NCBI GenBank assembly: GCA_011392765.1
Contig: WYCW01000006.1
Location: forward strand, 30,821 to 94,820
DNA length: 64,000 bases
Origin: Candidatus Thiosymbion ectosymbiont of Catanema sp. Cochon2018
GTDB lineage: Bacteria; Pseudomonadota; Gammaproteobacteria; Chromatiales; Chromatiaceae
Direction of reading: 5' to 3'
Shown here: piece by piece, positions 9,503-17,215 of the stretch
Position numbering within the stretch: position 1 is the first letter of the stretch
Layout of the letters: every line of letters begins with the position of its first letter
Program-made: the position numbers and the translations under genes
Notes under the pieces: model-generated
Told to the model about the DNA's origin: nothing
Seen by the model: the letters and a program-made list of their open reading frames with translations, nothing else
The model's database searches: none

Positions 9503-10045
9503 TTACCTGAAATATTCAAGACAGATATCACTGTCCGGTTCACCAAACGCCTTAATTAAATCAATCCGATTCCGGTCTAAGAACGCTTGTTTTTTTTCTG
9601 CATTTTTATCTTCAAAACCAAAGTAATTGTTTAAAAAATAACATGTAGATGGCACCAAGAACTTGAGGTCTGACATTACGTTTAGGAATTTATCTCTATT
9701 TTTATTAAAAATCGGGACCAGATCGCTCGAAAACGATTGAGATATAGCCGCATCGGAATTCACTCTGGATATATAACCAATAAATAAGAGTTTTTTAATT
9801 TCGACTTTTGTCAGCAATCTTTCCTCAGAACCAAACTTAGAATATTTTATGTATAAGGATTCCCATTCTTTAAACTCCATTAATGAATCATAAAATGTCT
9901 CACCATTTTCGGATGTTGACATGAACTTTTCGCTCTCTATATGGAGAAGCCTATTAATCATTACATCAGAGTCGATAGAAGCGACCGCACAGACTGATCC
10001 AAATAGGAGTAAAAACAGCGCGATAGATATCCTTTTTACGAGCAT
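9503..10045 (-). CDS. Secreted protein of unknown function, possible immunity protein
   Basis: The product (about 180 residues) starts with a clear Sec signal peptide: MLVKRISIALFLLLFGSVCA, cleaved probably after the AVA at about residue 25. The mature part is mixed helical, with two cysteines (STCYF, DICLEYF) near the C-terminus and no known domain. A GTG at 10057 overlaps the upstream stop codon, but the ATG at 10045 gives a proper signal peptide. It is AT-rich and directly follows the L,D-transpeptidase-like gene. That pairing suggests a periplasmic immunity protein, but this is inference from context. Confidence 0.55.
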   Translation of the reverse strand: MLVKRISIALFLLLFGSVCAVASIDSDVMINRLLHIESEKFMSTSENGETFYDSLMEFKEWESLYIKYSKFGSEERLLTKVEIKKLLFIGYISRVNSDAAISQSFSSDLVPIFNKNRDKFLNVMSDLKFLVPSTCYFLNNYFGFEDKNAEKKQAFLDRNRIDLIKAFGEPDSDICLEYFR

Positions 10046-10056
10046 AAAATTACCCA

Positions 10057-10425
10057 CTATTTATTTTTTACTACAACGGTAACATTTCTGCCATTCTTTG
10101 GGTGAATAGAGTTCCAAATTTTCAGCATTTCCTTTTCTTTGATCACAATGCAGCCATCAGACCAAGCAGAGCTGGTCCCCATATGAATAAAAATTCCTCT
10201 TCTCTTGGTTTGCTCATCAGGAAGGTAGATACCCTCGCGCTTTTGCCCCTTCGAGTTTTTCTTTGTCTGCATATGCGTGGCCGAACACCCAATGTATCTC
10301 TTTGCAGGTATTGGGTTTGCTAATTCAAACCAGCAGGTTGTGTTTACAGAAACAGCACCGTGCTTGTAGGTAAGAATACCTGTTCCTTTTGAAGTTTTTC
10401 TTTCAACTTCAATTGTATAAATCAT
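10057..10425 (-). CDS. L,D-transpeptidase-like small protein, possible effector
   Basis: This 122-residue protein has no signal peptide and contains H81-MGTSSAW-S89-D-G-C92-IVI. That is the histidine / S-x-G-C arrangement of L,D-transpeptidase-like (YkuD fold) peptidoglycan enzymes, with the short spacing seen in DUF2778/Tlde1-like and related small families. An earlier segment, IGCSATHMQTKKNSKGQKRE, is compatible with the fold. An AGGAG ribosome site lies 8 bases before the ATG. The stop touches the next gene, which encodes an exported protein. No secretion genes are nearby. The enzyme class is a moderate-confidence call; the role is inferred. Confidence 0.55.
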   Translation of the reverse strand: MIYTIEVERKTSKGTGILTYKHGAVSVNTTCWFELANPIPAKRYIGCSATHMQTKKNSKGQKREGIYLPDEQTKRRGIFIHMGTSSAWSDGCIVIKEKEMLKIWNSIHPKNGRNVTVVVKNK

Positions 10426-10496
10426 TAGGATCTCCTGAAAATTCTAAACGGCTTCTCCGTTGCAACCAAAGGACGGACGAGACGTTATCCACAGCT

Positions 10497-10517
10497 AGGC
10501 ACCCGCAAGGGGTGCCT
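10497..10517 (-). terminator. Hairpin downstream of dsrP
   Basis: A perfect stem AGGCACCC / GGGTGCCT with a short loop lies 34 bases after the dsrP stop on the minus strand. No U-tract follows, so an intrinsic terminator is possible but not certain. It marks the end of the dsr transcription unit as far as sequence can show. Confidence 0.35.
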
Positions 10518-10550
10518 CCCTACGCGCCTTTATGGTTCTAACCCCCCAAA

Positions 10551-11777
10551 TCAAACCCTCACCACATGATGATCCACCACATCCCGATCGGCCAGGGACT
10601 CCGGGAGGAATTGGAGCACGCGGATGCCGACGGCGGTGATTAACAGGGCTACGGCCACTCCCCCGATGCCGAGCAGTATTTCGGGCAGGCTGGGAGCATA
10701 GGCGGCGGCAGCACCGCCGACACCGTCATAAAAACCGGATTCGAGGATGGTCTTGCCGGGAAAGAGCTGCATGGGAAAAGCCTGGCCGCCGATGATGATG
10801 ACGTACATGCTGGCCAGTCCCCCCACCACTGTCAGGCCGCAGGCGGAGGCGATCCAGGCGCGGCTTTTGCTCAGCTCCGGATGGAAGAGGATGCCGAGCG
10901 GAAACAGGCTCCCGGCGAGGATCCAGACGAACCAGAAGAGGATGGTGTAGATGCCACCGTCGGCCAGGTAGAAGGCGACGAGGTCGTAGTTCTTGGCGCC
11001 GTAGAGCTTGGTCAGGAAGTAGATCACCACTAGGAAGAGGACGGCGCCGATGAAGATCCCGAGTAGGTTTCGAAGCCGGAACAATACGAATTTGCCGATG
11101 GGTCGGCCATCCTGGTCGAGGGCGAACAGGAGTATCAGCAGGAAGATCGCCAGGCCGTAGGCGAAGGACATGGCGATGAAGAGGGGTGCCATGACGGCGG
11201 TGTCGTAGGCCTGGCGTGCGACCAGGAAGCCGAAGATGGAGCCGGTACCTGTGGTGAGGGCGAGTCGCCAGACGAAGGCGAAGAAGCCTACCGGCTTGGT
11301 ATAGGGGTGACCCTTGCGTTCCACCATGGTCCAGAGGTAGGCGATGACGATGACCATGAAGCCTGTATAAAGAAAGATGTTCCAGGCGAAGATGGAGCGG
11401 AAGTTGTAGGTGGTCATGGCGACCACCAGACGATCGGGGCGTCCCAGGTCGAGTACCAGTACCAGCAGCCCGCCGGCCAACAGGGCGATCGCCAACAGGC
11501 CCGAGAGGCGTGCCAGGGGTTTGTAGAGGGTCTTGCCAAAGACGCTGCCGATGGAGGCGACGTTGAGGGCGCCGGAGGCGGCGACAATGAGGAATACGGC
11601 AAATACGTGGGGGGTGCCCCAGACCACTTGGTTGGTCATGCCGGTTACCCAGTGGCCTTCGTGTTCCATGTAGGCGAAGGCAAGTCCTCCCAGGCCAGCG
11701 ACGACGGCGAGGATGGCGAGCAGGCCCCAATAACGTTGAGGCGCAAGTCTCCATTCCCGATAGACTATTCTCTTCAT
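10551..11777 (-). CDS. dsrP: DsrP, NrfD-like membrane subunit of DsrMKJOP
   Basis: DsrP is the integral-membrane NrfD/PsrC-family subunit that exchanges electrons with the quinone pool in the DsrMKJOP complex. The 408-residue product starts MKRIVYREWRLAPQRYWG and shows about ten hydrophobic helices, with conserved LDLGRPDR near residue 110 and a loop at MTTYNFRSIFAWNIFLY. The ATG at 11777 is chosen over an upstream ATG because it matches the family start. It is separated from dsrO by a 233-base repeat-filled gap, whereas these genes normally abut. No dsrN, dsrR or dsrS follows. Confidence 0.93.
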   Translation of the reverse strand: MKRIVYREWRLAPQRYWGLLAILAVVAGLGGLAFAYMEHEGHWVTGMTNQVVWGTPHVFAVFLIVAASGALNVASIGSVFGKTLYKPLARLSGLLAIALLAGGLLVLVLDLGRPDRLVVAMTTYNFRSIFAWNIFLYTGFMVIVIAYLWTMVERKGHPYTKPVGFFAFVWRLALTTGTGSIFGFLVARQAYDTAVMAPLFIAMSFAYGLAIFLLILLFALDQDGRPIGKFVLFRLRNLLGIFIGAVLFLVVIYFLTKLYGAKNYDLVAFYLADGGIYTILFWFVWILAGSLFPLGILFHPELSKSRAWIASACGLTVVGGLASMYVIIIGGQAFPMQLFPGKTILESGFYDGVGGAAAAYAPSLPEILLGIGGVAVALLITAVGIRVLQFLPESLADRDVVDHHVVRV

Positions 11778-11802
11778 CTCAGCATCTCCGATGGGAATTA
11801 CT

Positions 11803-11995
11803 TTTTGCCGCAAATGAACGCGAATAAACGCAAATCGGTCGCAAAAGTTTACATTATCTTTTTTGTCCGCAGATTACGCAGATTTTCACAGATTGTTTCG
11901 TTTTCAATCTGTGGGAATCTGCGTAATCTGCGGATAGATCAAGGCGACCGAATCATTTTTTCCCATACTCAATCCGAACCTCGGCGGCCGCTCCG
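11803..11995. repeat. About 190-bp CCGCAGATTACG repeat inside the dsr region
   Basis: The unit begins TTTTTGCCGCAAATGAACGC and contains the palindrome TCCGCAGATTACGCAGATT / AATCTGCGTAATCTGCGGA around a TTTTCACAGATTG centre. It ends CCCATACTCAATCCG. A near-identical unit lies at 28679-28866 upstream of hemN. The repeat fills the space between dsrO and dsrP and could fold into a long hairpin in the dsr transcript. Confidence 0.85.
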
Positions 11996-12010
11996 GTTAA
12001 GACAGCCGGG

Positions 12011-12802
12011 TCAAACACCCGCATAGCGCACGCCGGTGTCGAGGGCGAGGTCTTCTCGGATCTGGCGGCTCGAAAGGGTCGTGAGTTTCTTCATCAGAGG
12101 ACCTTCGGGGTCTTTCAGGTCGCCGAACAGGATTGCACCCTGCCCCTGGGCGGCGCAGGCGTCGGCGCAGGCGGTGGAAGGGGTCCCGTTATCCCGGCGG
12201 TGTACGCACAGGTTGCAGCTTTCGACGCAGCCCTTGCCGCGGGGGGCCCGGGTGAGCTTGGTATCCACGGTTTCGTGGATGAAGGAACGCGCCTTGTAGG
12301 GACAGGCCATCATGCAGTAGCGGCAGCCGATGCAGGTGTGGCGGTCCACCATGACGATGCCGTCGGCCCGCTTGAAGGAGGCACCGGTGGGGCAGACGTC
12401 CACGCAGGGCGGGTGCTCGCAGTGTTGGCACATCATGGGCAGCCGGCTTTCGTGTCCGGTCAGGTTGTCCTTTACCTTTACGATGCGAATCCATTTGGCC
12501 GCCTGGCGGTCCCATTTCTTTTGCTGATCGGCGTCCTCACCCTTCGGTTGCTTCTGGAGGTCGAGGCCGTTTTCTCGGTTGCAGGCGGTGACGCAGGCAT
12601 CGCAGCCTTCCGCGCACTTGGTGCTGTCGATCAGCATGCCCCACCGCACGTCACTGGTAACCGCTTCGGATCGGGGCTCGGCGACGGCCAGGCGATGCAG
12701 CACCACGCCGGGCGCTACGGTAACGGTGGTCACGACGGCAGCGGCACCGAGGAATCCGCGCCGTGAGGTGTCAACCCGCTCTTTGTGCTTATTTGTGGTC
12801 AC
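12011..12802 (-). CDS. dsrO: DsrO, periplasmic iron-sulfur subunit of DsrMKJOP
   Basis: DsrO is the periplasmic ferredoxin-like subunit that passes electrons between DsrJ and the membrane subunit DsrP. The 263-residue precursor carries a twin-arginine signal (DTSRRGFLGAAAVV at about residue 12), so it is exported folded. Cysteine clusters for several [4Fe-4S] centres are visible: CAEGCDACVTACN, CQHCEHPPCVDVCP, CIGCRYCMMACPY and CVESCNLC with a later CADAC. The start is a GTG whose bases overlap the dsrJ stop (GTGA), giving tight coupling. Confidence 0.95.
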   Translation of the reverse strand: MTTNKHKERVDTSRRGFLGAAAVVTTVTVAPGVVLHRLAVAEPRSEAVTSDVRWGMLIDSTKCAEGCDACVTACNRENGLDLQKQPKGEDADQQKKWDRQAAKWIRIVKVKDNLTGHESRLPMMCQHCEHPPCVDVCPTGASFKRADGIVMVDRHTCIGCRYCMMACPYKARSFIHETVDTKLTRAPRGKGCVESCNLCVHRRDNGTPSTACADACAAQGQGAILFGDLKDPEGPLMKKLTTLSSRQIREDLALDTGVRYAGV

Positions 12803-13308
12803 TCGCTTACCCCCCGCTCGACTCCGCGCGTGACGTTTACCGCTTCCGGCTCCCCGGTCGACAGGCCGACCTTGTGCCCGATCCGCGGCAGGGGCAGGTC
12901 CCCCGTCTCGGCGCTCGGCTGCATGGGTACGCCGGCATGGCAGCCGAAGCAGTTCATACCCACGGCCGCGAATTCGTGACAGGCAATGCAGAACTGGCCC
13001 TCGGCATTGATCGAAACGGGCACCTTGTCGGCACCATAGCTTGTATGGCAGTCGATGCAACCGGCCAGGCTGTGCTTGGTGGAGCGAATGCCGTTATGGA
13101 CCGTCTCGTCACGCTGGTGCTCGATCACTTCCATGTGGTTGCGGCGCATGAAGTCGGTGGGCTCCACGCAGCTGTCGAGCTGCGCGGCCTTCGAGCCTTC
13201 GATCACATAGGTGGCCTCACCGGCGGCCTGCACGGCCAGGGCCAGGGCAAAGAGCACCCCGGTCAGGCCGACCCGCACGAGGCTACCTCTCACAATGGCG
13301 TTGGCCAT
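12799..13308 (-). CDS. dsrJ: DsrJ, triheme cytochrome c of DsrMKJOP
   Basis: DsrJ is the periplasm-facing triheme cytochrome c of the DsrMKJOP complex. The 169-residue product has an uncleaved-type N-terminal membrane segment (LVRVGLTGVLFALALAVQ). Three CxxCH haem sites follow: CIDCH (about residue 88), CIACH (about 109) and CFGCH (about 122). The family has an unusual His/Cys axial ligand; the candidate cysteine here is in LDSCVEPTDFMRRNH. It starts 17 bases after dsrL and overlaps dsrO by 4 bases. Confidence 0.94.
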   Translation of the reverse strand: MANAIVRGSLVRVGLTGVLFALALAVQAAGEATYVIEGSKAAQLDSCVEPTDFMRRNHMEVIEHQRDETVHNGIRSTKHSLAGCIDCHTSYGADKVPVSINAEGQFCIACHEFAAVGMNCFGCHAGVPMQPSAETGDLPLPRIGHKVGLSTGEPEAVNVTRGVERGVSE

Positions 13309-13325
13309 CGTTCTCTCTCCAGTCG

Positions 13326-15284
13326 TTACTCGCCCAGTCCCATCTTGATGTAACCGGTGGGACACACGTCGGAGCAGATGTGGCAACCGATGCACTTGGC
13401 GTAGTCGGTGGCCACGTAGCGTCCGGTGGTGTTCTCTCCCTTTTTGACTCGGTAGACCGCGTCCTGGGGACAGAAGATGACGCAGTTGTCGCACTCGAAG
13501 CACATGCCGCAGCTCATGCACCGCTTGGCCTCGTCGATGGTCTCTGTTTCGGACAGGCCAAGGAGGCGTTCGTGGAAGTGACCCAATACCTCTTCGGCAG
13601 TCGGGACGTCTTCCTTGCGTCTGTTGCGGGCATGAAATGCGAAATGGCCCAGGAAGAGCTCGTCGTGGGGGATGACTTCCGCCCCGGAGCGGTCCTCGTA
13701 GTTGTGGATGGCCCAGTTGCCGTCGGAGGTGCCGCGCATATCGCCGCGCTCTTTCACATCGAACCGGTCGGGGGCCAGGCGGGCCTCTTCCATTTTCTTG
13801 AGCAGGTCGAAGTGGTGCACATCTACTTTGGGGCGCCGGGTGTGGGGCTGCTGCATCACATATTCGTTGATAGACTGGGCGGCGACCCAGGCCTGGCCGA
13901 TGGCGGTGGTCAGCAGGTGCGGACGGATGATGTCGCCGGCTACGAAGTGGCCCGCCCGATCCGGTACCTGGTAGAACTTGTCGGCGTTGATGAGGCCGCG
14001 CCCGTTGTCGAGGTCTTCCAGGCCCGTGAGGTCACCACCCTGGCCGATGGCGGAAACGATGAGATCCGCCTCCAGGACGCGCTCGGTGCCCTCGGTGGGG
14101 ATGGGCGTCATGCCGTCCATGGTGCAGTCACAGACCTTGAGTGCCGTGGCGCGACCGTTCTCGTTCTTGATGACTTCCAGCGGCATGACGCCGTCCAGGA
14201 TGGTGACGCCTTCGGTCAGGGCATCGTGGACTTCGTGCTCGGCGGCCATCATTTCAGTGCGCTTGAACAGGGAGGTCAGGGTAACCTCGGCGCCCTGAGC
14301 CGCGGCGGTCACCGCGGTGTCGTGGGCGACATAGCCGTCGTGGATGACGGATTCGGGGCGCTCGGGGGGCTTGGTGTGCTCGATATGCCCCAATCTCCGG
14401 GCGACCGAGACGACGTCGATGGAGGTGTCACCGCCGCCGATGCAGACGACTTTGTCGGCGGTCACCTTCATGCGACCTTCGTTGAATGCCTTGAGGAAGG
14501 CCACGCCGGAAACGCAGTTGGGCGCTCCTTCCCAGCCGGGCACCGGCAGTCCGCGCCCGCTCTGACATCCCAGGGCCCAGAGGATGGCGTCGTAGTCTTT
14601 CTCCAGATCCGCGACCTTGATGTCGGTGCCGACCTTGGCATTCGTGCGGACTTCGACGCCCATATTGATAATGCGGTCGATCTCCGCATCCAGCTCTTTG
14701 CGCGGCACGCGATAACCGGGGATGCCGTACCGAAACATGCCGCCGAGCTCGGCGTTGGCCTCGAAGACGGTGCAGGCATGGCCCATGCGGCGCAATTGGT
14801 AGGCGGCCGCCAGGCCCGCCGGTCCGCCGCCGATGACGGCGACTTTTTTGCCGGTATCGGGGCCTGACTCGAATTTGTAGCCCTGCTCGATGGCGTTGTC
14901 ACCGATGTATTGTTCGACGGAGTTGATGCCGACGAAGTCTTCGAGCTCGTTGCGGTTGCAACCGTCCTGACAGGGCGCGGGACAGACCCGGCCCATCATG
15001 GACGGGAAGGGATTGGCGTCGGTGGAGCGGCGGAAGGCGTATTCCTTCCAGTCCATACCCTCCGGCGGCAGCTCCTGTTGGCGGACGATGGCCAGCCAGC
15101 CGCGGATGTCCTCGCCGGACGGACAACTGCCCTGGCAGGGGGGCGTTTTGTGCACGTAGGTCGGACACTTGTGCGAGGTGTCCTGGGCGAAGATCTTTTC
15201 GGTCAGGTCGTCCCAGGTGTGGTCACCGTCCTGGAACCTGCGCCAGGAAAGCTTGGTGGTCGTTGCGTCGCTGGTAGTCGCCAT
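13326..15284 (-). CDS. dsrL: DsrL, NAD(P)H-dependent iron-sulfur flavoprotein
   Basis: DsrL links the sulfite reductase DsrAB to pyridine nucleotide in the cytoplasm and is essential for stored-sulfur oxidation in Allochromatium. The 652-residue protein is GltB/GltD-like. It has an N-terminal cysteine cluster (CPTYVHKTPPCQGSCPSGEDI), then FAD-binding AVIGGGPAGLAAAYQLRRMG near 210, then NAD(P)-binding VCIGGGDTSID near 345. Two C-terminal [4Fe-4S] sites follow (CMSCGMCFECDNCVIFCP and CIGCHICSDVCPTG). AGGAGA precedes the ATG at 15284. The C-terminal ferredoxin domain and dsrEFH context fit the oxidative (sulfur-oxidiser) type. Confidence 0.96.
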   Translation of the reverse strand: MATTSDATTTKLSWRRFQDGDHTWDDLTEKIFAQDTSHKCPTYVHKTPPCQGSCPSGEDIRGWLAIVRQQELPPEGMDWKEYAFRRSTDANPFPSMMGRVCPAPCQDGCNRNELEDFVGINSVEQYIGDNAIEQGYKFESGPDTGKKVAVIGGGPAGLAAAYQLRRMGHACTVFEANAELGGMFRYGIPGYRVPRKELDAEIDRIINMGVEVRTNAKVGTDIKVADLEKDYDAILWALGCQSGRGLPVPGWEGAPNCVSGVAFLKAFNEGRMKVTADKVVCIGGGDTSIDVVSVARRLGHIEHTKPPERPESVIHDGYVAHDTAVTAAAQGAEVTLTSLFKRTEMMAAEHEVHDALTEGVTILDGVMPLEVIKNENGRATALKVCDCTMDGMTPIPTEGTERVLEADLIVSAIGQGGDLTGLEDLDNGRGLINADKFYQVPDRAGHFVAGDIIRPHLLTTAIGQAWVAAQSINEYVMQQPHTRRPKVDVHHFDLLKKMEEARLAPDRFDVKERGDMRGTSDGNWAIHNYEDRSGAEVIPHDELFLGHFAFHARNRRKEDVPTAEEVLGHFHERLLGLSETETIDEAKRCMSCGMCFECDNCVIFCPQDAVYRVKKGENTTGRYVATDYAKCIGCHICSDVCPTGYIKMGLGE

Positions 15285-15356
15285 CGATCGTTCTCCTAAC
15301 CAGTAGAACTCAAGAGTATTCTTTCTGAAACCAGGGGCTGTTGACATAATCACAGT

Positions 15357-15535
15357 GCCAACCGCTAATAGGACAAGATTAACAAGATTTCCAGGATTAA
15401 CAGGATTATTTTTCCGAATTTTTGCCGCAAATGAATGCGAATGAACGCAAATCGGTTGCAAAAGATTATATTGTTTTTTCGTCCGCAGATTACGCAGATT
15501 TTCACAGATTATTTCGTTTTTAATCTACAAGAGTC
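15357..15535. repeat. Truncated CCGCAGATTACG repeat with an ACAGGATTAACAGGATT block
   Basis: Bases 15369-15406 hold AGATTAACAAGATT / AGGATTAACAGGATT words also found at 1921-1946, 2687-2730 and 44232-44275. Bases 15421-15530 repeat the left part of the unit at 11803-11995 but lose the right arm of the palindrome after TTTTTAATCTAC. This lies upstream of dsrL, between it and dsrK. Confidence 0.75.
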
Positions 15536-15544
15536 CTGCTCGTT

Positions 15545-15610
15545 TCATGTCAGCCCATGTAGGTTGGGCAAAGCCGCCACGGACGGCGGCATGCCCAACA
15601 TCCGTATCTG
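15545..15610. repeat. Direct repeat GTCAGCCCATGTAGGTTGGG, copy 1
   Basis: The word CGTTTCATGTCAGCCCATGTAGGTTGGG and the following GGCGGCATGCCCAACATC recur at 16253-16378, where extra sequence has been inserted between the two halves. The two copies flank the antitoxin-like and DUF2283-like genes, so this segment of the dsrL-dsrK gap may have arrived or duplicated as a unit. Confidence 0.55.
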
Positions 15611-15702
15611 AAATCCGGTATGGCAGTACCAACATACCGACCTAACAACCAGCTTCCGTTGCCGCCAAAAGTGCCACGAGGAACGAGCGGTGCTTTTAGC
15701 GG

Positions 15703-15918
15703 TCAACCGGAAGCTGATGTCAGGCGGGTGCGTTCCGCAATATCGAGAAGGGCTCGAAGTGCGTCGTTAACCGACTTATCGTTTGGAAACACCTCTGCTA
15801 TTTCAGGCTCCAACACGACGATATTCGTTTCCTTCGCAATTTTTGCAGCATACTTGCCACGGACTAACTCCCCAAAGTCGGATCGCTTATATTCGGGCCT
15901 CAATTCGTCGGTACCCAT
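15703..15918 (-). CDS. Small antitoxin-like protein
   Basis: This 71-residue protein starts MGTDELRPEYKRSDFGELVR, then GKYAAKIAKETNIVVLEPEI and FPNDKSVNDALRALLDIAER. This pattern is common in cyanobacteria and sulfur bacteria in small genes next to toxins, and is generally treated as an antitoxin family. No partner toxin is adjacent: the flanks are repeats. It lies in the dsrL-dsrK gap on the same strand as the dsr genes and so may be transcribed with them. Confidence 0.6.
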   Translation of the reverse strand: MGTDELRPEYKRSDFGELVRGKYAAKIAKETNIVVLEPEIAEVFPNDKSVNDALRALLDIAERTRLTSASG

Positions 15919-16024
15919 TGTGTAGATTGATTCTCGCCTTTTTCGGATCCCAGGTAAATTTCATCACTATATTAACGCGCTAACATTAAGGCAATAGGTA
16001 AAGAGTCCCCCTCTTCCTAATATG

Positions 16025-16249
16025 TCAGACGATTTTCTTCAAGACATTCCGATCCAAATCAAGCGTATAAGAAAGGATAGTATCCAGGTTCATCTTGTTC
16101 GATGCTTGCAATATTTCGATGCCTGTGAGCCTTCCATCACCAGTTGTATCGATATTCACACCTTCCGTTATTTCAATAACTCCGTCCGGTTCCTCATTGC
16201 TGAGATTCAAATATAGCGCGTCAACTTCTTCATCGTAATGTACTTTCAT
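16025..16249 (-). CDS. DUF2283-like protein
   Basis: The 74-residue product MKVHYDEEVDALYLNL ... EGVNIDTTGDGRLTGIEIL matches the pattern of DUF2283, small proteins often paired with DUF4258 toxins. The start at 16249 is chosen because this is the family N-terminus; the upstream open frame runs through a repeat. No DUF4258 partner is seen. It is an orphan in the dsrL-dsrK gap. Confidence 0.65.
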   Translation of the reverse strand: MKVHYDEEVDALYLNLSNEEPDGVIEITEGVNIDTTGDGRLTGIEILQASNKMNLDTILSYTLDLDRNVLKKIV

Positions 16250-16252
16250 GCG

Positions 16253-16378
16253 TTTAATGTCAGCCCATGTAGGTTGGGTAAAGCCGTAGGATGTGGTGAG
16301 GCCAGGCCTAATCCTGACGCAGGAGGGAGCTTGGCCGAACCGTATTAATGAACGGCGGCGTGCCCAATATCTGCCTCT
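16253..16378. repeat. Direct repeat GTCAGCCCATGTAGGTTGGG, copy 2
   Basis: Second copy of the word at 15545-15610, here with about 60 bases of different sequence between GTAGGTTGGGTAAAGCCG and GGCGGCGTGCCCAATATC. No gene is present. Confidence 0.5.
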
Positions 16379-16730
16379 ACCTGGCTGCCCCTCTCCGGGG
16401 TATAAATAGCTCCGCATATTTCTCAATCTTGCTTGCCTTGAACATTCTTTCAAGCATCTCCATAGCAGTATATCCAAGCACCTGAAAATATACATTCTCA
16501 ATTTTCTTCCGTTCACCGAAAAAAACCGACGCCTTTATTCCTTCACCGGCGTAGTCTCGCATATCGAGGTAATCCTCCGTAGCTCTAACTCCAAGCTCTG
16601 AAACCAAGAACTCCTCAATATCCTCGGGAAGAGGATCACCACCCATAAAATCCCATCCATCTTCTTCCAAGATCTTTTTTGACCCACGCGGGATAATAAA
16701 GGCAGCCTGGTATTTCTCTTTTTTAACCAT
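16377..16730 (-). CDS. Hypothetical protein, possible immunity protein
   Basis: This 117-residue acidic-to-neutral protein starts MVKKEKYQAAFIIPRGSKK and contains GWDFMGGDPLPEDIEEFLVS and YLDMRDYAGEGIKASVFFG. No known domain was recognised and there is no signal peptide. It lies 41 bases downstream of the ParB-like toxin tip on the same strand, which is the position of an immunity gene in polymorphic toxin loci. That role is inferred from position only. Confidence 0.5.
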   Translation of the reverse strand: MVKKEKYQAAFIIPRGSKKILEEDGWDFMGGDPLPEDIEEFLVSELGVRATEDYLDMRDYAGEGIKASVFFGERKKIENVYFQVLGYTAMEMLERMFKASKIEKYAELFIPRRGAAR

Positions 16731-16771
16731 TATTTCGGTCTCTCAGCAGAGTCCATGGAGTGGAAAAGCCA

Positions 16772-17038
16772 TTATTTCCAAACCCTCACGGGCACCTTGG
16801 TAAGTCCAGCTTTTAGTGCCGCTTGAGCTCGATGATGGCCGTCCTGGATCTCTAATCTACCTGTATCGGGATTACGCCACACATCTACGGGTTTATTTTG
16901 GTCAAATCCATCTTGTTCCATCCTCTTCGAAAGCTTTCCGACTCTCGATCCAGACATTTCGTATCGAGCCTGGGTTGGGATCAGATTGCGCGGATTTATC
17001 TGCTCAACAGGCGGTTTTCGGTCCGTAAGCGTTCCCCC
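16772..17038 (-). pseudogene. Orphan ParB-like polymorphic-toxin C-terminal domain
   Basis: The open frame bounded upstream by a stop at 17039-17041 reads TDRKPPVEQINPRNLIPTQA, then RYEMSGSRVGKLSKRMEQDG and IQDGHHRAQAALKAGL. This resembles the ParB/sulfiredoxin-like nuclease domain that ends many bacterial polymorphic toxins (parB-like DGHHR motif). The delivery part of a full toxin is absent. An internal ATG at 16957 could give a 61-residue product, but it would lack the first strand of the domain. It reads as a detached toxin tip. Confidence 0.6.
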
Positions 17039-17215
17039 CTACACTGTCTCTGCCATCCCCGGCACCTGGATTCCTGCAATCCCTGCCGGAACGACGAGCT
17101 GGAGGCTGAATGATTACCTCGGTCTCGTCACATTCATTTGCGGACTCATCTTTCGTGAGCATCTTGTTGGGCACGGCACACCGTCCCTGGCGTGCCTTTG
17201 CCCAACCTACCCCGT

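Noticed and set aside
13380..14867. 495-residue plus-strand open frame opposite dsrL
   Set aside because: Antisense shadow of dsrL third-position GC bias; no family resemblance.
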